Source: Methylovorus glucosotrophus
Lineage (GTDB): Bacteria; Pseudomonadota; Gammaproteobacteria; Burkholderiales; Methylophilaceae
Assembly: GCF_009858335.1 (NCBI RefSeq)
Contig: NZ_VMSE01000001.1
Coordinates: forward strand, 62,001-126,000
DNA: 64,000 bases
Reading direction: 5' to 3'
Shown: positions 53,248 through 61,912 of the stretch, one piece after another
Layout: each line of letters opens with the position of its first letter
How positions within the stretch are numbered: the stretch's first letter is position 1
The notes under the pieces: generated by a model
What the model was told of the DNA's origin: nothing
Database searches by the model: none
The model's input: only the letters and a program-made list of their open reading frames with translations
Translations under genes and position numbers: made by a program

Positions 53248-53775
53248 TCAGCTTTTGCCGTAGCGTTTTTTTGCCTGTTCGCGACAGGCATTCTGTTCGT
53301 TGCCACTCAAGGCTGAACATTTCTTGAGGGCATCATCCAGCTGGGCTTCGGTGCGGTTGTCGGGCATGCGTTCGGCAGCGATGGCGGTAAATGCACTGTC
53401 GCGCTCACCCCTCGCCTTGCTGATGCATACGCGCTTGGTGTCCTCTTCTATCATGCCCTGGCAGGTTTGCTTGGCCACGTTGTAATTGGACTCGGCTTTT
53501 TCCTGCTCGGCTTCTATCCATGCCGCCTGACTGCCTTTGAACTGCGCTTCCAGCTCGGTGAGCTGAATATTGCGGTTGGCGCGCGCCTGCTCAAGGCAGA
53601 CTTCGCTGTCATTGCCACTAACGTGGTCGCACAGGGCTTTCTCTTGTTGATAAGCTTCCTGCACCCGCACTTTGCCCGCTTCGTAATTGGGTTTGCTGAT
53701 GGGGGCCGCATGGGCGACCGCGCCAATCAGCAACAGGAGCAGGCTGGCATGGCGAATCAGATGATGAGTCTGCAT
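53248..53775 (-). CDS. Exported protein with three cysteine-pair repeats
   Basis: 175 aa with a signal peptide (LLLLLIGAVAHA, cleavage near residue 23). The mature part is highly charged and helical. It carries three related units: CDHVSGNDSEVCLEQARANR, CQGMIEEDTKRVCISKARGE and CSALSGNEQNACREQAKKRY. Each has two cysteines about ten residues apart followed by an (A)R/K-rich segment; the pairs probably form disulphides in the periplasm. Function unknown. It lies 16 bases after the CsbD-like gene on the same strand. Confidence 0.8.
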   Translation of the reverse strand: MQTHHLIRHASLLLLLIGAVAHAAPISKPNYEAGKVRVQEAYQQEKALCDHVSGNDSEVCLEQARANRNIQLTELEAQFKGSQAAWIEAEQEKAESNYNVAKQTCQGMIEEDTKRVCISKARGERDSAFTAIAAERMPDNRTEAQLDDALKKCSALSGNEQNACREQAKKRYGKS

Positions 53776-53791
53776 GCACGCTCCTTACGGC

Positions 53792-53998
53792 TTAATGCCA
53801 GGTAGAGTCCCGGCTAAAGCTCTCAATCTGTTTTTCGGCTTCTTCCTTGGAAATGCCATAGAGCTCCTGCAACTTGCCTGACAGCATTTCGCGGTTGCCC
53901 TTGATCTGTTCAAACTGGTCGTCGGTGAGCTTGCCCCACTGCTGACGCACCTTGCCTTTCAGTTGTTTCCAGTTACCTTCTACTTGGTCCCAGTTCAT
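53792..53998 (-). CDS. CsbD-like stress protein
   Basis: 68 aa. It begins MNWDQVEGNWKQLKGKVRQQ, the classical CsbD/YjbJ opening, and has the DDQFEQIKGNREMLSGKLQ helix. These small hydrophilic proteins are induced by general stress; their molecular role is not established. A strong ribosome binding site (AAAGGAGATCAGC) precedes the start. A 159-base gap separates it from the glycan cluster end, with only a weak hairpin (54128-54153). Confidence 0.93.
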   Translation of the reverse strand: MNWDQVEGNWKQLKGKVRQQWGKLTDDQFEQIKGNREMLSGKLQELYGISKEEAEKQIESFSRDSTWH

Positions 53999-54157
53999 GC
54001 TGATCTCCTTTGCTTTTAATGAGAGAGGAATACTGCTTGGTGAGTGTTCAGATTAGAGGGCGCGAGCGCAGGGAGGTAGTCGGAGCGGACTGAATTAATT
54101 GTCGGAGAATCCTTACATAGCCTGCCTGGTGCTAGGCAAGCCGGTACAGCACCAGTG

Positions 54158-55261
54158 TTATTCGAGCGGTTGCAAGCGCGCGTATGTCTTACGAAAATCG
54201 GAAACCCGCTGTTCTATGATCTCGCCAGGGATGGATGGCCGTGTAGCCTGTGCCGACCCTTGCTGGGTGCGCTCACATGCCAGCTTGTCTTCCTGAAAGA
54301 TAAGATGGGTGAAGTGTATGTTTTCCTTCATGATGGACTGCATGATGATTTTGCCGCGTGGCGTTTGATTATCGAATTTGGCAGAAAATATCTTGGAATA
54401 GACGGTGGTGGAGTCAACGCCATTCGGGCGGAAATGCTGGACGTGAAAACTGTATCCCAGAAAAGAGGTAACGGTCAGATTGGGAAATACCAGTCTATGT
54501 ACGTAGTGCTCGAACATAAAAGGCCATTGGCCTATGTCGTTCTGGTAGCGCGACCAGCGTTCCAGCCACTTTTTATTCGCCTTGTTATTGACGGAGCTGT
54601 GACCGGTCGGCGGCATAAATTCCAGCGAGTCTTCATTCTCCTGGCTGAACTGTATTTCGGTGGCTTTTGCCAGACTGGAGCGATGCACCAGGGGTACGTG
54701 ATATCCCTCCAGGGAGTTTTCGATCACGATTTTCCAGTTCGCCTGAATATGGGATTCGTGGGTATCAATACATTGATCGAGCCCCGCCGATACCTTGGTC
54801 AGGAAATCATAGGCATCCCCCAGAAACGTGGGCAGGTCGGAGTCTCCCGGGTTCATGCGCACGAACACAAAATCCCCCGCCTTTGCTACTTCCAGTTTTT
54901 GCAGATTGAAGGCCTGAGGATTGGCGGTGACGGCAGGAAACGCTTTTTTGCACGGAATGCCGACCGGGGTGCCTTCTGCGTTGTAGTGCCAGCCATGGTA
55001 TGGGCAGGTCAATGGCCGATTGCCACAGGGGGTGTCATGGATGATGGAATGCCGGTGGCTGCAGACATTGATAAAGGCATGCAGGTCGCCATGAAGATTC
55101 TGAATGATGACATCACGCCCGGCCAGATTTACCCGCACGAAATCGTTGTGCGTTGCCAGCTCATGCGTCAAACCCGCATATAGCCATTGCTGGGCGAAAA
55201 GCTCGGCTTGCTCGCGGGCAAAAATGGCAGGATCGCAATAGATGTGAGGGGCGTTTGTCAT
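54158..55261 (-). CDS. Rieske-type non-haem iron oxygenase (Glu-bridge variant)
   Basis: 367 aa from the ATG at 55261 (MTNAPHIYCDPAIFAREQ); a start at 55333 would overlap the upstream gene and adds atypical residues. The Rieske cluster ligands are Cys67, His69, Cys86 and His89 (CSHRH, CPYHGW). The mononuclear iron site is ENSLEGYHVPLVH, with His188 and His193. The bridging position between the two sites is Glu185 rather than the usual Asp, as in carnitine oxygenase CntA and relatives. It would oxygenate or demethylate a substrate. It needs a reductase, and none is encoded in the window. Last gene of the cluster, 31 bases after the acyltransferase-like gene. Confidence 0.9.
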   Translation of the reverse strand: MTNAPHIYCDPAIFAREQAELFAQQWLYAGLTHELATHNDFVRVNLAGRDVIIQNLHGDLHAFINVCSHRHSIIHDTPCGNRPLTCPYHGWHYNAEGTPVGIPCKKAFPAVTANPQAFNLQKLEVAKAGDFVFVRMNPGDSDLPTFLGDAYDFLTKVSAGLDQCIDTHESHIQANWKIVIENSLEGYHVPLVHRSSLAKATEIQFSQENEDSLEFMPPTGHSSVNNKANKKWLERWSRYQNDIGQWPFMFEHYVHRLVFPNLTVTSFLGYSFHVQHFRPNGVDSTTVYSKIFSAKFDNQTPRGKIIMQSIMKENIHFTHLIFQEDKLACERTQQGSAQATRPSIPGEIIEQRVSDFRKTYARLQPLE

Positions 55262-55292
55262 GGGAGCGATTAGCGTGTCGAAAGAGGCGTCA

Positions 55293-55931
55293 TTATTTTT
55301 GGAAAAAATAGACCGGGGCCCGAAAGCGGGCATCCAGGAACACGGCGTTTGGGGGCGATGCGGTTAGCGTGGTTGGATAATGGATGGTGGACCATGTGGG
55401 TAACACCACGCCGGGGCCAATGACGACGCCCTGAGCCAAGGTGCAGTTCTTGCCGATGCTGGCGCCTTCTGAAATGACGCTCTGCGCGCCTATCCAGCAC
55501 GAACTGCCAATCTTGGCCTCCGCATCAATCTGGGCTCCCTGCATAATCCAGGTATTGGCGCCTATATTGGCGGGGGCGAGAACGCGTGCGCCATGGTCAA
55601 TGAAGACATTTTCGCGCAGCTTCACGCCATCTGAGATTGATGCCGTGGAGCTGCAGATGGCCGCAATCGCATAGCCCATCCGTTTGACATCCATATAAGC
55701 CGCCAGCCGTTGCTGGTTGAGATGCTGCTCATCCCCGGCAATAAAGGCACTGACGTCTTGCTTGTCGAAGGCAGGCAGTGTGGCCAGGGTATACAGCGGG
55801 ATGCCATGTCGCGTTGCCGTGGTGGCATTCTCGACCACGATGCCCACGATGTCGTATAAAGCCGCGTGCTTTATTTCATGGACAAGGCGGGCGAGTGAAG
55901 GACTTTCACCAAAAATCAGCAGTTTTTTCAT
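55293..55931 (-). CDS. NeuD/PglD-like left-handed beta-helix protein, likely lacking the catalytic His
   Basis: 212 aa. The N-terminal Rossmann-like part begins LLIFGESPSLARLVHEI, without the usual GxSGxG-type nucleotide loop. Hexapeptide repeats follow (IGANTWIMQGAQIDAEAKIG and on). Aligned to PglD, the catalytic base His in the HDxxIG-type motif is replaced by Gln (QGAQIDAEAKIG). It may be a non-catalytic partner, or an acyltransferase with another mechanism. It overlaps the Rieske gene upstream by 4 bases and precedes the second one by 31, so it is wedged between the two oxygenases. Confidence 0.8.
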   Translation of the reverse strand: MKKLLIFGESPSLARLVHEIKHAALYDIVGIVVENATTATRHGIPLYTLATLPAFDKQDVSAFIAGDEQHLNQQRLAAYMDVKRMGYAIAAICSSTASISDGVKLRENVFIDHGARVLAPANIGANTWIMQGAQIDAEAKIGSSCWIGAQSVISEGASIGKNCTLAQGVVIGPGVVLPTWSTIHYPTTLTASPPNAVFLDARFRAPVYFFQK

Positions 55932-57058
55932 CGAGTAGTGCTGGGCTCGGAGGCGCCTGTCTGGGCCAGATAGGCAGCATGAAAATCAAGAATACCCGTT
56001 TCATAAGCCCCGTGGATGAAATCACTATCGCTGGACGCCAGATTGCGCTGCAAAGCTTCCAGGCACTCGATGTCCTCCTGCAAAACGGTCATGTCACTCA
56101 GCAAGTGTTCCCACAGCACGACCGGCTTGTGCGGGAAGTCTGCCAGGGGGCGGGTTAATGCCACCATCATGTGCATTTCTGTTTTGTCAGCAGCGAGTGG
56201 GTTATAGGTTTGAATCGCAAACGAGGTGCCATCCACGATCATGAGGTTGACATTGGGGAACAGATGGAAGGTCTGGTAGCGCCCCTTGCTATCCAGATGC
56301 GCGACCAGGGTTTGCCAGTCCAGCTCGGGGGCAGACTGCATGGCAATGCCGCCTATGGTGGTGGCTTGCGGCAAGCTGGCGTTCTGCGACTGGTAAATGG
56401 CGTCCTTGCCCTGAATGGACGGGTCACTGGGGATATCGACCCGAAAATGCTTGGGAAAGGTGGATTTATGCAGGCAGGGCACATGCAAAGCATCCTTGAT
56501 ATTTTCCATGCCGGTTTTCCAGTTGAAGTCACCTTCATACCGCGTGTAAATGAACGCAGAATCCATTTGTCCGGTATAGGTCTCCAGCAGCGATACGGTG
56601 TGCGCATCAAACTGCTCTTCCATCGGCAAAGGGTCTTCACTGAGATTGACGAAAATCAGGCTGCCAATCACTTTTACCGGGTATTGCGCGAGCCGGATGT
56701 CTTGCGTTTCCTCCGCGGCAAAATTGAATACCTTGGGATCTTTGTGCGTATGCGTAAGCTGGCCATCCTGGTTATAACACCAGTGATGGTAAGGGCACAC
56801 CAGGCCGCGGTTGCCAAATTCTTCTGACTGTATGCGTGCCATGCGATGACGGCAGATATTGGAAAACGCCCGTATCACCCCGCCATGGTTTTGCAGCACG
56901 ACAGGCTTGCCAGCGAGGGTGAGCGTTCGATAATCAAGATGCTTTTGCAGCATGGGGGTAACGCCAGCCAGGAGCCACAGACGATTGAAAATCGTCTTTA
57001 GCTCCGTGTCGAACCATGCTTTCGACGTGTAATGCTGTGGGCTTAATAAAGGGCGCAT
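55928..57058 (-). CDS. Rieske-type non-haem iron oxygenase (Asp-bridge)
   Basis: 376 aa. Rieske ligands: Cys69, His71, Cys88 and His91 (CRHRM, CPYHHW). Mononuclear iron site MENIKDALHVPCLH with His192 and His197; bridging Asp189. It differs clearly from the oxygenase at 54158, so the two are not a recent duplicate. The third iron ligand is likely in LQEDIECLEALQ. Substrate unknown; cluster context suggests a sugar or acyl-sugar. It needs an external electron donor. It starts 28 bases after the FkbM gene and overlaps the next gene by 4. Confidence 0.9.
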   Translation of the reverse strand: MRPLLSPQHYTSKAWFDTELKTIFNRLWLLAGVTPMLQKHLDYRTLTLAGKPVVLQNHGGVIRAFSNICRHRMARIQSEEFGNRGLVCPYHHWCYNQDGQLTHTHKDPKVFNFAAEETQDIRLAQYPVKVIGSLIFVNLSEDPLPMEEQFDAHTVSLLETYTGQMDSAFIYTRYEGDFNWKTGMENIKDALHVPCLHKSTFPKHFRVDIPSDPSIQGKDAIYQSQNASLPQATTIGGIAMQSAPELDWQTLVAHLDSKGRYQTFHLFPNVNLMIVDGTSFAIQTYNPLAADKTEMHMMVALTRPLADFPHKPVVLWEHLLSDMTVLQEDIECLEALQRNLASSDSDFIHGAYETGILDFHAAYLAQTGASEPSTTR

Positions 57059-57086
57059 GCTGGCACGATATCCTCTTGAGGCAAGA

Positions 57087-58310
57087 TCACACGCCGTAGA
57101 TGCATAACACGCCCGGCTCCAGGGACTGGTGACGGAGCGATAACTGGTAATCCAGCCCGGTTTCTTCTATGTACTTGAGCAGATCAGGGAAATCGGTTGC
57201 CTTGTGATAGGCAGATACGGTCAGGGTCGGCCGGTTTTTCAAAATCAGCTGGTTGGCGCCGTGCAGGGCTTCCAGTTCAGCCCCCTCAATTTCGAGGCGC
57301 AAGTGGGTCAGCTCGTCCAGCATATCGTCCAGGCGGCACACATGCAGGCCAAAACCGGAGGAGGAAGCCTGATCCGTTATGGTGACACCAGAGTCATAAC
57401 CTTCGGCATACAGATAGGCATTGCGATCAAACACCCCGAGCTCATGGCAGTAAATTGGCTTGGCGCCATGACGTGCCGTGTAGTTGGCGATATTGTTGGA
57501 GAGATTGATAAAGTTGGTGTGGTCGGGCTCAAAGGCGTGTACTGCCTTGAATTGGTGTTTAACCCGCTCGGCAAAAATCAGGACTTCCTGACCATCATGT
57601 GAGCCGCAGTCGGCATAGACGGTCTGTGCATTCAATTTGAGATCAATGTCAGGCGAAAAGTAACGCTGGCGATAATCACCGCAGTGGAAAGCAAAATACT
57701 GGTGATTCATGCTGATGAAGGCGGCGAGCGTGTAGTAGTAAGTCTGCAGCGAAAGATCATCGACCCAGTGGCGTTCCAGCGCCAGGAACTCATCAAAGCG
57801 CTCCAGCATGACATCCGCATGCAGGCGATAAGAGCCACCCGCGGCTTCCAGCCCCGGTGCATTGAGGAATTGCTCAACGCGCAATACGGTAAAGCCCGCT
57901 TGCTTGAGCCGGACTTTGTAGCGGATGCCCGGATACCAGGTGCAGGTGCGGTCAACAATCAGGCAGCCTTTGTATGCTTCCGGATTGGCAAAAAAAGTAT
58001 CGGCGTTCAGCTGGGTATATCCGGCGATATGCGGATTTTGCAGGTTGTCCTTGTCATCTACGTCATGCACCAAGGCTTCAATGCGCCCCCCTTTCAGGCG
58101 CACTGCCGCTTCAATCTGGTCCAGCTGCTGGCAAAAGCCCAGGCCGCGGGTACTGAAGACAATCACGCGCATTTCGGCGGTATTGTTGATCAATTCCCCT
58201 GCCGTTTCCGGGAAGTAGGCATGCCGGTCTTCCTGGCAGCGGGCATGGATCTTCAGCAGGTTATCGCGGGCCAGCTGGGTGGCGTTATCGGGTTTTGGTA
58301 ATGCGCTCAT
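57087..58310 (-). CDS. FkbM-family methyltransferase with a long N-terminal region
   Basis: 407 aa. Residues ~225-400 are an FkbM-type SAM-dependent methyltransferase: motif I VYADCGSHDGQE (231-240), AFEPDHTNFINL, and the LRLEIEGAELEALHG segment typical of the family (canonical IKIDVEGAE). FkbM proteins usually O-methylate sugars. The N-terminal ~220 residues resemble nothing I recognise; they include VIVFSTRGLGFCQQLD and a CTWYPGIRYKVRL segment, and may bind the acceptor. It overlaps the NeuD-like gene by 4 bases. Confidence 0.85.
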   Translation of the reverse strand: MSALPKPDNATQLARDNLLKIHARCQEDRHAYFPETAGELINNTAEMRVIVFSTRGLGFCQQLDQIEAAVRLKGGRIEALVHDVDDKDNLQNPHIAGYTQLNADTFFANPEAYKGCLIVDRTCTWYPGIRYKVRLKQAGFTVLRVEQFLNAPGLEAAGGSYRLHADVMLERFDEFLALERHWVDDLSLQTYYYTLAAFISMNHQYFAFHCGDYRQRYFSPDIDLKLNAQTVYADCGSHDGQEVLIFAERVKHQFKAVHAFEPDHTNFINLSNNIANYTARHGAKPIYCHELGVFDRNAYLYAEGYDSGVTITDQASSSGFGLHVCRLDDMLDELTHLRLEIEGAELEALHGANQLILKNRPTLTVSAYHKATDFPDLLKYIEETGLDYQLSLRHQSLEPGVLCIYGV

Positions 58311-59038
58311 AGGGCTTTGCTTTCGCTATTGGTTTCCGGTTTCCAGTCGAATCGATGGGCTGGATTTCCGATAACCGTGGTATTGGCAGAAACATGTTTG
58401 AAGACAACACTGCCCGCCGCGACGACGGCATTTTCCCCTATACGGGATTTGGCAGTAACGACTGAGCCTGGATGAATGCGGGCGCCGCTGGCAATGCTTA
58501 CATTCCCTGCAATCAGGCAGTGGGCGCCGATTTCCACCCAGTCGGCCACATCGGTATCGTGGGCAATCGCGGTGTAGCTGCTGACGGTCACATGCTGGCC
58601 GATGCGGCTATCCGGCGACAAACTGGCATAAGGGCCGATGATGCTGCCTTTGCCAATCGCGGCAAAGGTGGAGACTGCTGCCAGCGGATGCACCAGCCGG
58701 ATAAATTGTGCGCCTTTTTCAATCAGGGGTTCCGTATATTTTCGACGATCCGCCGGGTTGCCTATGGCGCACAAAAACACATCGTCTGCTTCTGGTACAT
58801 AACTCAAGGGATCCCCCAGCACCGGGTAATCACGCCGGTAACGCAGCCGTTTTTCTTCCGTATAGTCCATGGCGTCAGGCAATTCTGCCGCGTGTGTTGC
58901 AAAGCCATCCAGAATGCCGGGGCGGTTATCCAGAAAGCCTTTGATAACCCAGTCCAACTGGTGGGATGGGTTATCAATGGCCATCATCAATACTTCTCTA
59001 CCGAATCCACTGGCGCCAATAATGATTAAATTTTTCAT
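58307..59038 (-). CDS. NeuD/PglD-type sugar acyltransferase
   Basis: 243 aa. An N-terminal nucleotide-sugar domain (LIIIGASGFGREVLMMAI), and a left-handed beta-helix with the catalytic His in AIAHDTDVADWVEIGAHC, as in PglD. Such enzymes N-acylate amino sugars, using acetyl-CoA or, in some clusters, an acyl-ACP. Because an ACP and KASIII sit just upstream, an acyl-ACP donor is plausible here. The start lies 19 bases after the second SDR gene. Confidence 0.88.
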   Translation of the reverse strand: MKNLIIIGASGFGREVLMMAIDNPSHQLDWVIKGFLDNRPGILDGFATHAAELPDAMDYTEEKRLRYRRDYPVLGDPLSYVPEADDVFLCAIGNPADRRKYTEPLIEKGAQFIRLVHPLAAVSTFAAIGKGSIIGPYASLSPDSRIGQHVTVSSYTAIAHDTDVADWVEIGAHCLIAGNVSIASGARIHPGSVVTAKSRIGENAVVAAGSVVFKHVSANTTVIGNPAHRFDWKPETNSESKAL

Positions 59039-59057
59039 GCGCTAGGTCAGCTCATCA

Positions 59058-59813
59058 TCAGTGGGTGATCCCGCCATCCATGATCAGCGTGGTACCGGTG
59101 ATCCAGCGACTGGCAGGCGAGAGAAAGAAAATGGCGGCATTGGCGACATCTTCCGGCGTCCCCAGACCCAGAGGATGAATGGCCCGCTGCTGATCCAGCC
59201 ATTCGCCAGTAGGCATATTGGCGCCGGAACCATGCAGCATGGGGGTTTCCACCAGGTCGGGTGCCAGGCAGTTCACCCGGATACCACGTTTGGCGGTTTC
59301 CAGGGCCAGGCAACGGGCGGCGGCAATCAGGGCGGCCTTGGTACCGGCATAAATACTGGTGCCGTGCACGCCTCGCACGGCTGCTGTGGAGGACATGAAG
59401 AGAACGGCGCCATCCTTGTTGATCTTGTTCTTCGCCAGCAGCTGGTTGGTGAGCAATTGCGGCGTGAACACATTGATGTTGTAGAGGCGCTCTATGAATT
59501 CGCGTTTGGCCATGCGGGCTGGCATGGGGATGGAAATACCGGTGCAATGCACCACGCCGTCGATGTTGCCAGCCTGCTCGACGGTGGCCGTGATCGCATC
59601 ATCAGTGGTCAAGTCGCCGAGTATGGTGACGTGACCGCTGCCTGCCAGTTGGCTCAGGGTTTCCTGCAGGCGTTCCGGATTTCTGCCACAGATAATTAGC
59701 GTGGCGCCAGCCGCTGCACAAGAAATGGCAATCTGTCGGCCCAGGCCCGATGAGGCGCCGGTGACCAGAATGCGTTTGTTCGCCATGGAAAAAGGATTGT
59801 TGATCTGGGTCAT
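59058..59813 (-). CDS. Short-chain dehydrogenase/reductase (FabG-like), second of a pair
   Basis: 251 aa. Cofactor motif ILVTGASSGLGRQIAIS, catalytic Ser in FMSSTAAVRG, and YxxxK in YAGTKAAL. It closely resembles the neighbouring gene at 59816 but is clearly distinct. The pair could reduce ketoacyl-ACP intermediates, or one could act on the sugar. It starts 2 bases after the first SDR stop. Confidence 0.9.
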   Translation of the reverse strand: MTQINNPFSMANKRILVTGASSGLGRQIAISCAAAGATLIICGRNPERLQETLSQLAGSGHVTILGDLTTDDAITATVEQAGNIDGVVHCTGISIPMPARMAKREFIERLYNINVFTPQLLTNQLLAKNKINKDGAVLFMSSTAAVRGVHGTSIYAGTKAALIAAARCLALETAKRGIRVNCLAPDLVETPMLHGSGANMPTGEWLDQQRAIHPLGLGTPEDVANAAIFFLSPASRWITGTTLIMDGGITH

Positions 59814-59815
59814 GA

Positions 59816-60586
59816 TTATTGGGCACTAATCTGGCAAGTCAGGCCGCCATCTACATACAGGGTGGCGCGCGTAATCCAGCGCGAAGCCGGGGCGAGCAGG
59901 AACACGGCGCTGTTGGCGACATCTTCCGGCACGCCTTTCCCCAAGGGTGGTTCGGTTACGGTCGCCATGCTGCCGCCCATGCCTTGTTCAGCCAGGCGTT
60001 TCAGCATAGGCGTTTCAATGTAGCTCACCGCCATGTAGTTCACGCGTATCTGTTGTTTGGGCCCCACTTCCAGAGCAAGGGCACGCCCTGCGGGACGCAA
60101 TGCAGCCTTGCTGGCGGAGTAGATGCTGGACCCTTTGGTGCCGATATGGGCAGCAATGGAGCCTATGAAAACGATGGAGCCTTCTTGGGCAATTTGTTTC
60201 TTGGCCAGTAATTGCTGGGTAAGAAGCAAGGGTGCATCCAGATTGATGCTGAAGTCGCGATGGATGAAGTCTTCATCAATCTGCCGGAATAGCCGCACGG
60301 CGGCTGTGCCTGCACTATGTACCAGGCCATCAATCACGCCCGCCTGGCTTACCAAGGCTGCACGCTGCTCGGCGCTGGTAAGGTCAGCCGCCACGCAGAT
60401 ATGGCCTTCACCCGTCATGGCGGCGCGTGTTTCTTCCAGGCGTGCGCTATCGCGTCCGGTGAGCACTACCTGGGCGCCAGCGGCGGCGACGCCAATCGCC
60501 ACGGCTTGTCCTAGTCCGGACGAAGCGCCTGTGACCAATACCCGCTTGCCATGCAGGCTGAATGCTTCAAGGTTGAGTTCGCTCAT
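59816..60586 (-). CDS. Short-chain dehydrogenase/reductase (FabG-like), first of a pair
   Basis: 256 aa. Cofactor motif VLVTGASSGLGQAVAIG, catalytic YSASKAAL, and Ser in IGSIAAHIG. The C-terminus has the WITRATLYVDGG ending usual in FabG-type reductases. It is probably the 3-oxoacyl-ACP reductase for the product of the KASIII gene upstream, which it overlaps by 4 bases. Confidence 0.9.
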   Translation of the reverse strand: MSELNLEAFSLHGKRVLVTGASSGLGQAVAIGVAAAGAQVVLTGRDSARLEETRAAMTGEGHICVAADLTSAEQRAALVSQAGVIDGLVHSAGTAAVRLFRQIDEDFIHRDFSINLDAPLLLTQQLLAKKQIAQEGSIVFIGSIAAHIGTKGSSIYSASKAALRPAGRALALEVGPKQQIRVNYMAVSYIETPMLKRLAEQGMGGSMATVTEPPLGKGVPEDVANSAVFLLAPASRWITRATLYVDGGLTCQISAQ

Positions 60587-61638
60587 ATTTCAATCAAGGG
60601 TGGAAGATAAGCGTTCTCAATGTTCAGAATGCAGGATGCCCAGGATAATCCGACGCCAAACCCAGACAGCAAGAGGCGCTGAGGGCCTTGGGCCAGCGCT
60701 TCTTGCAGGCGCGTGTTGATGGTGACCGGAATTGATGCCGAACTGGTGTTGCCAAAATCCTTGAGCGACATGGGGACTTTTTCGGCTGGCAGGCCCAGTT
60801 TTTTACGTATGGTTTCGTTGATCATGCGGTTGGCCTGATGGAAAACAAAATAATCAATGTCTTCCAGGCTGAATGGCGAGAATTCAACCAGTTGTGCGAC
60901 CGAGACAGGTACTTCGCGTATCGAGAAATTGAGAATGGAAGGACCATCCAGAATCACGTCAGTGCCTTTGCGCGAGATACCATCGGCACCGGGCAGGCGC
61001 TCCAGATGGTGCGGCTGTATGGGCACGCGTTGACCACCGGCTTCGATAATGATGGCTTTATGGCCGCTGCCATCGCTCCCCATATTGAAATACATGGGTT
61101 GGGCTGTTTCATCAAACTCAAGGGCGGTGGCGGTAGCAGCATCGCCAAACAGCGAGAGCAGGCCGTTGTCCAGCGACAGCGGGTTGGAGGATTTATCGCC
61201 CACCAGCATGATGCCGCGTTTCAAGCCATGGGCAGACAGCATGGAGCCCAGGGTAAACAGGCCATAGGCGTATCCTGAGCATCCCAGGTTGATATCAAAT
61301 GCGATGGTGCTATGTGGCAGGCCAAGCTTGTCCTGCAGAATGATCGCCGTGGCCGGAATCGGATAATCCGGCGATTGTGTCACCACAATCAGGGCGTCAA
61401 TCGATGACTTTTCCCACCCCAGGCCGGCAATCAGTTTTTCAGCAGCGACCAGGGCCAAATCGGAAAATACCACGCCCTCCAGGCAAACCCGACGGGTTTC
61501 TATCCCAATATTGCGAACCAGGCGTTCACGTTCAGAGCGTTGCTCCGGCGGACAATCCTGCACATTGGAGAAAGCACGTTCCGGGACACATGTGGTAAGT
61601 CCACGGTAGCGGACATTGTGGAGGACGGATTGAGCCAT
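60583..61638 (-). CDS. 3-oxoacyl-ACP synthase III (FabH-like)
   Basis: 351 aa condensing enzyme. The catalytic triad is present: Cys120 in NLGCSGYAYGL, His267 in VFHQAN, and Asn297 in DFGNTSSASIP. It would condense an acyl-CoA starter with malonyl-ACP. It lies in a glycan cluster and not next to fabD/fabG/acpP, so it is a secondary, pathway-specific FabH. It starts 3 bases after the ACP stop. Other KASIII-type proteins transfer acyl chains instead; the sequence does not decide this. Confidence 0.92.
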   Translation of the reverse strand: MAQSVLHNVRYRGLTTCVPERAFSNVQDCPPEQRSERERLVRNIGIETRRVCLEGVVFSDLALVAAEKLIAGLGWEKSSIDALIVVTQSPDYPIPATAIILQDKLGLPHSTIAFDINLGCSGYAYGLFTLGSMLSAHGLKRGIMLVGDKSSNPLSLDNGLLSLFGDAATATALEFDETAQPMYFNMGSDGSGHKAIIIEAGGQRVPIQPHHLERLPGADGISRKGTDVILDGPSILNFSIREVPVSVAQLVEFSPFSLEDIDYFVFHQANRMINETIRKKLGLPAEKVPMSLKDFGNTSSASIPVTINTRLQEALAQGPQRLLLSGFGVGLSWASCILNIENAYLPPLIEI

Positions 61639-61641
61639 GGC

Positions 61642-61866
61642 TTAGGCAACCAATTTATAAATATCGGTGATGGTCTGGCAGTTGGAAAGATCATTGCCGG
61701 TGATGGTTTTTTTGTATTCCATATCGCACATCACGATTACCCCCAGCGCTGCGAGCGAATCCCATTCGGGCAAGGTTTCCAGTCTGGTATCTGCCGATAC
61801 CTCGACAGGCTCCTGAAAATCCACTGCTTCATTGAATTTTTCGATGAATGTTTCAATTGTGCTCAT
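61642..61866 (-). CDS. Acyl carrier protein, pathway-specific
   Basis: 74 aa. The phosphopantetheine attachment site is Ser37 in LPEWDSLAALGVI, a DSL motif. It is acidic and helical, as expected for an ACP. It is the first gene of the nine-gene run that includes KASIII, two reductases and acyltransferases. It is probably loaded by the housekeeping transferases. Confidence 0.93.
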   Translation of the reverse strand: MSTIETFIEKFNEAVDFQEPVEVSADTRLETLPEWDSLAALGVIVMCDMEYKKTITGNDLSNCQTITDIYKLVA

Positions 61867-61912
61867 AGCGACCTTTATACGATTTATAGAGTGAGAAGGA
61901 AGAGTCTGAATT

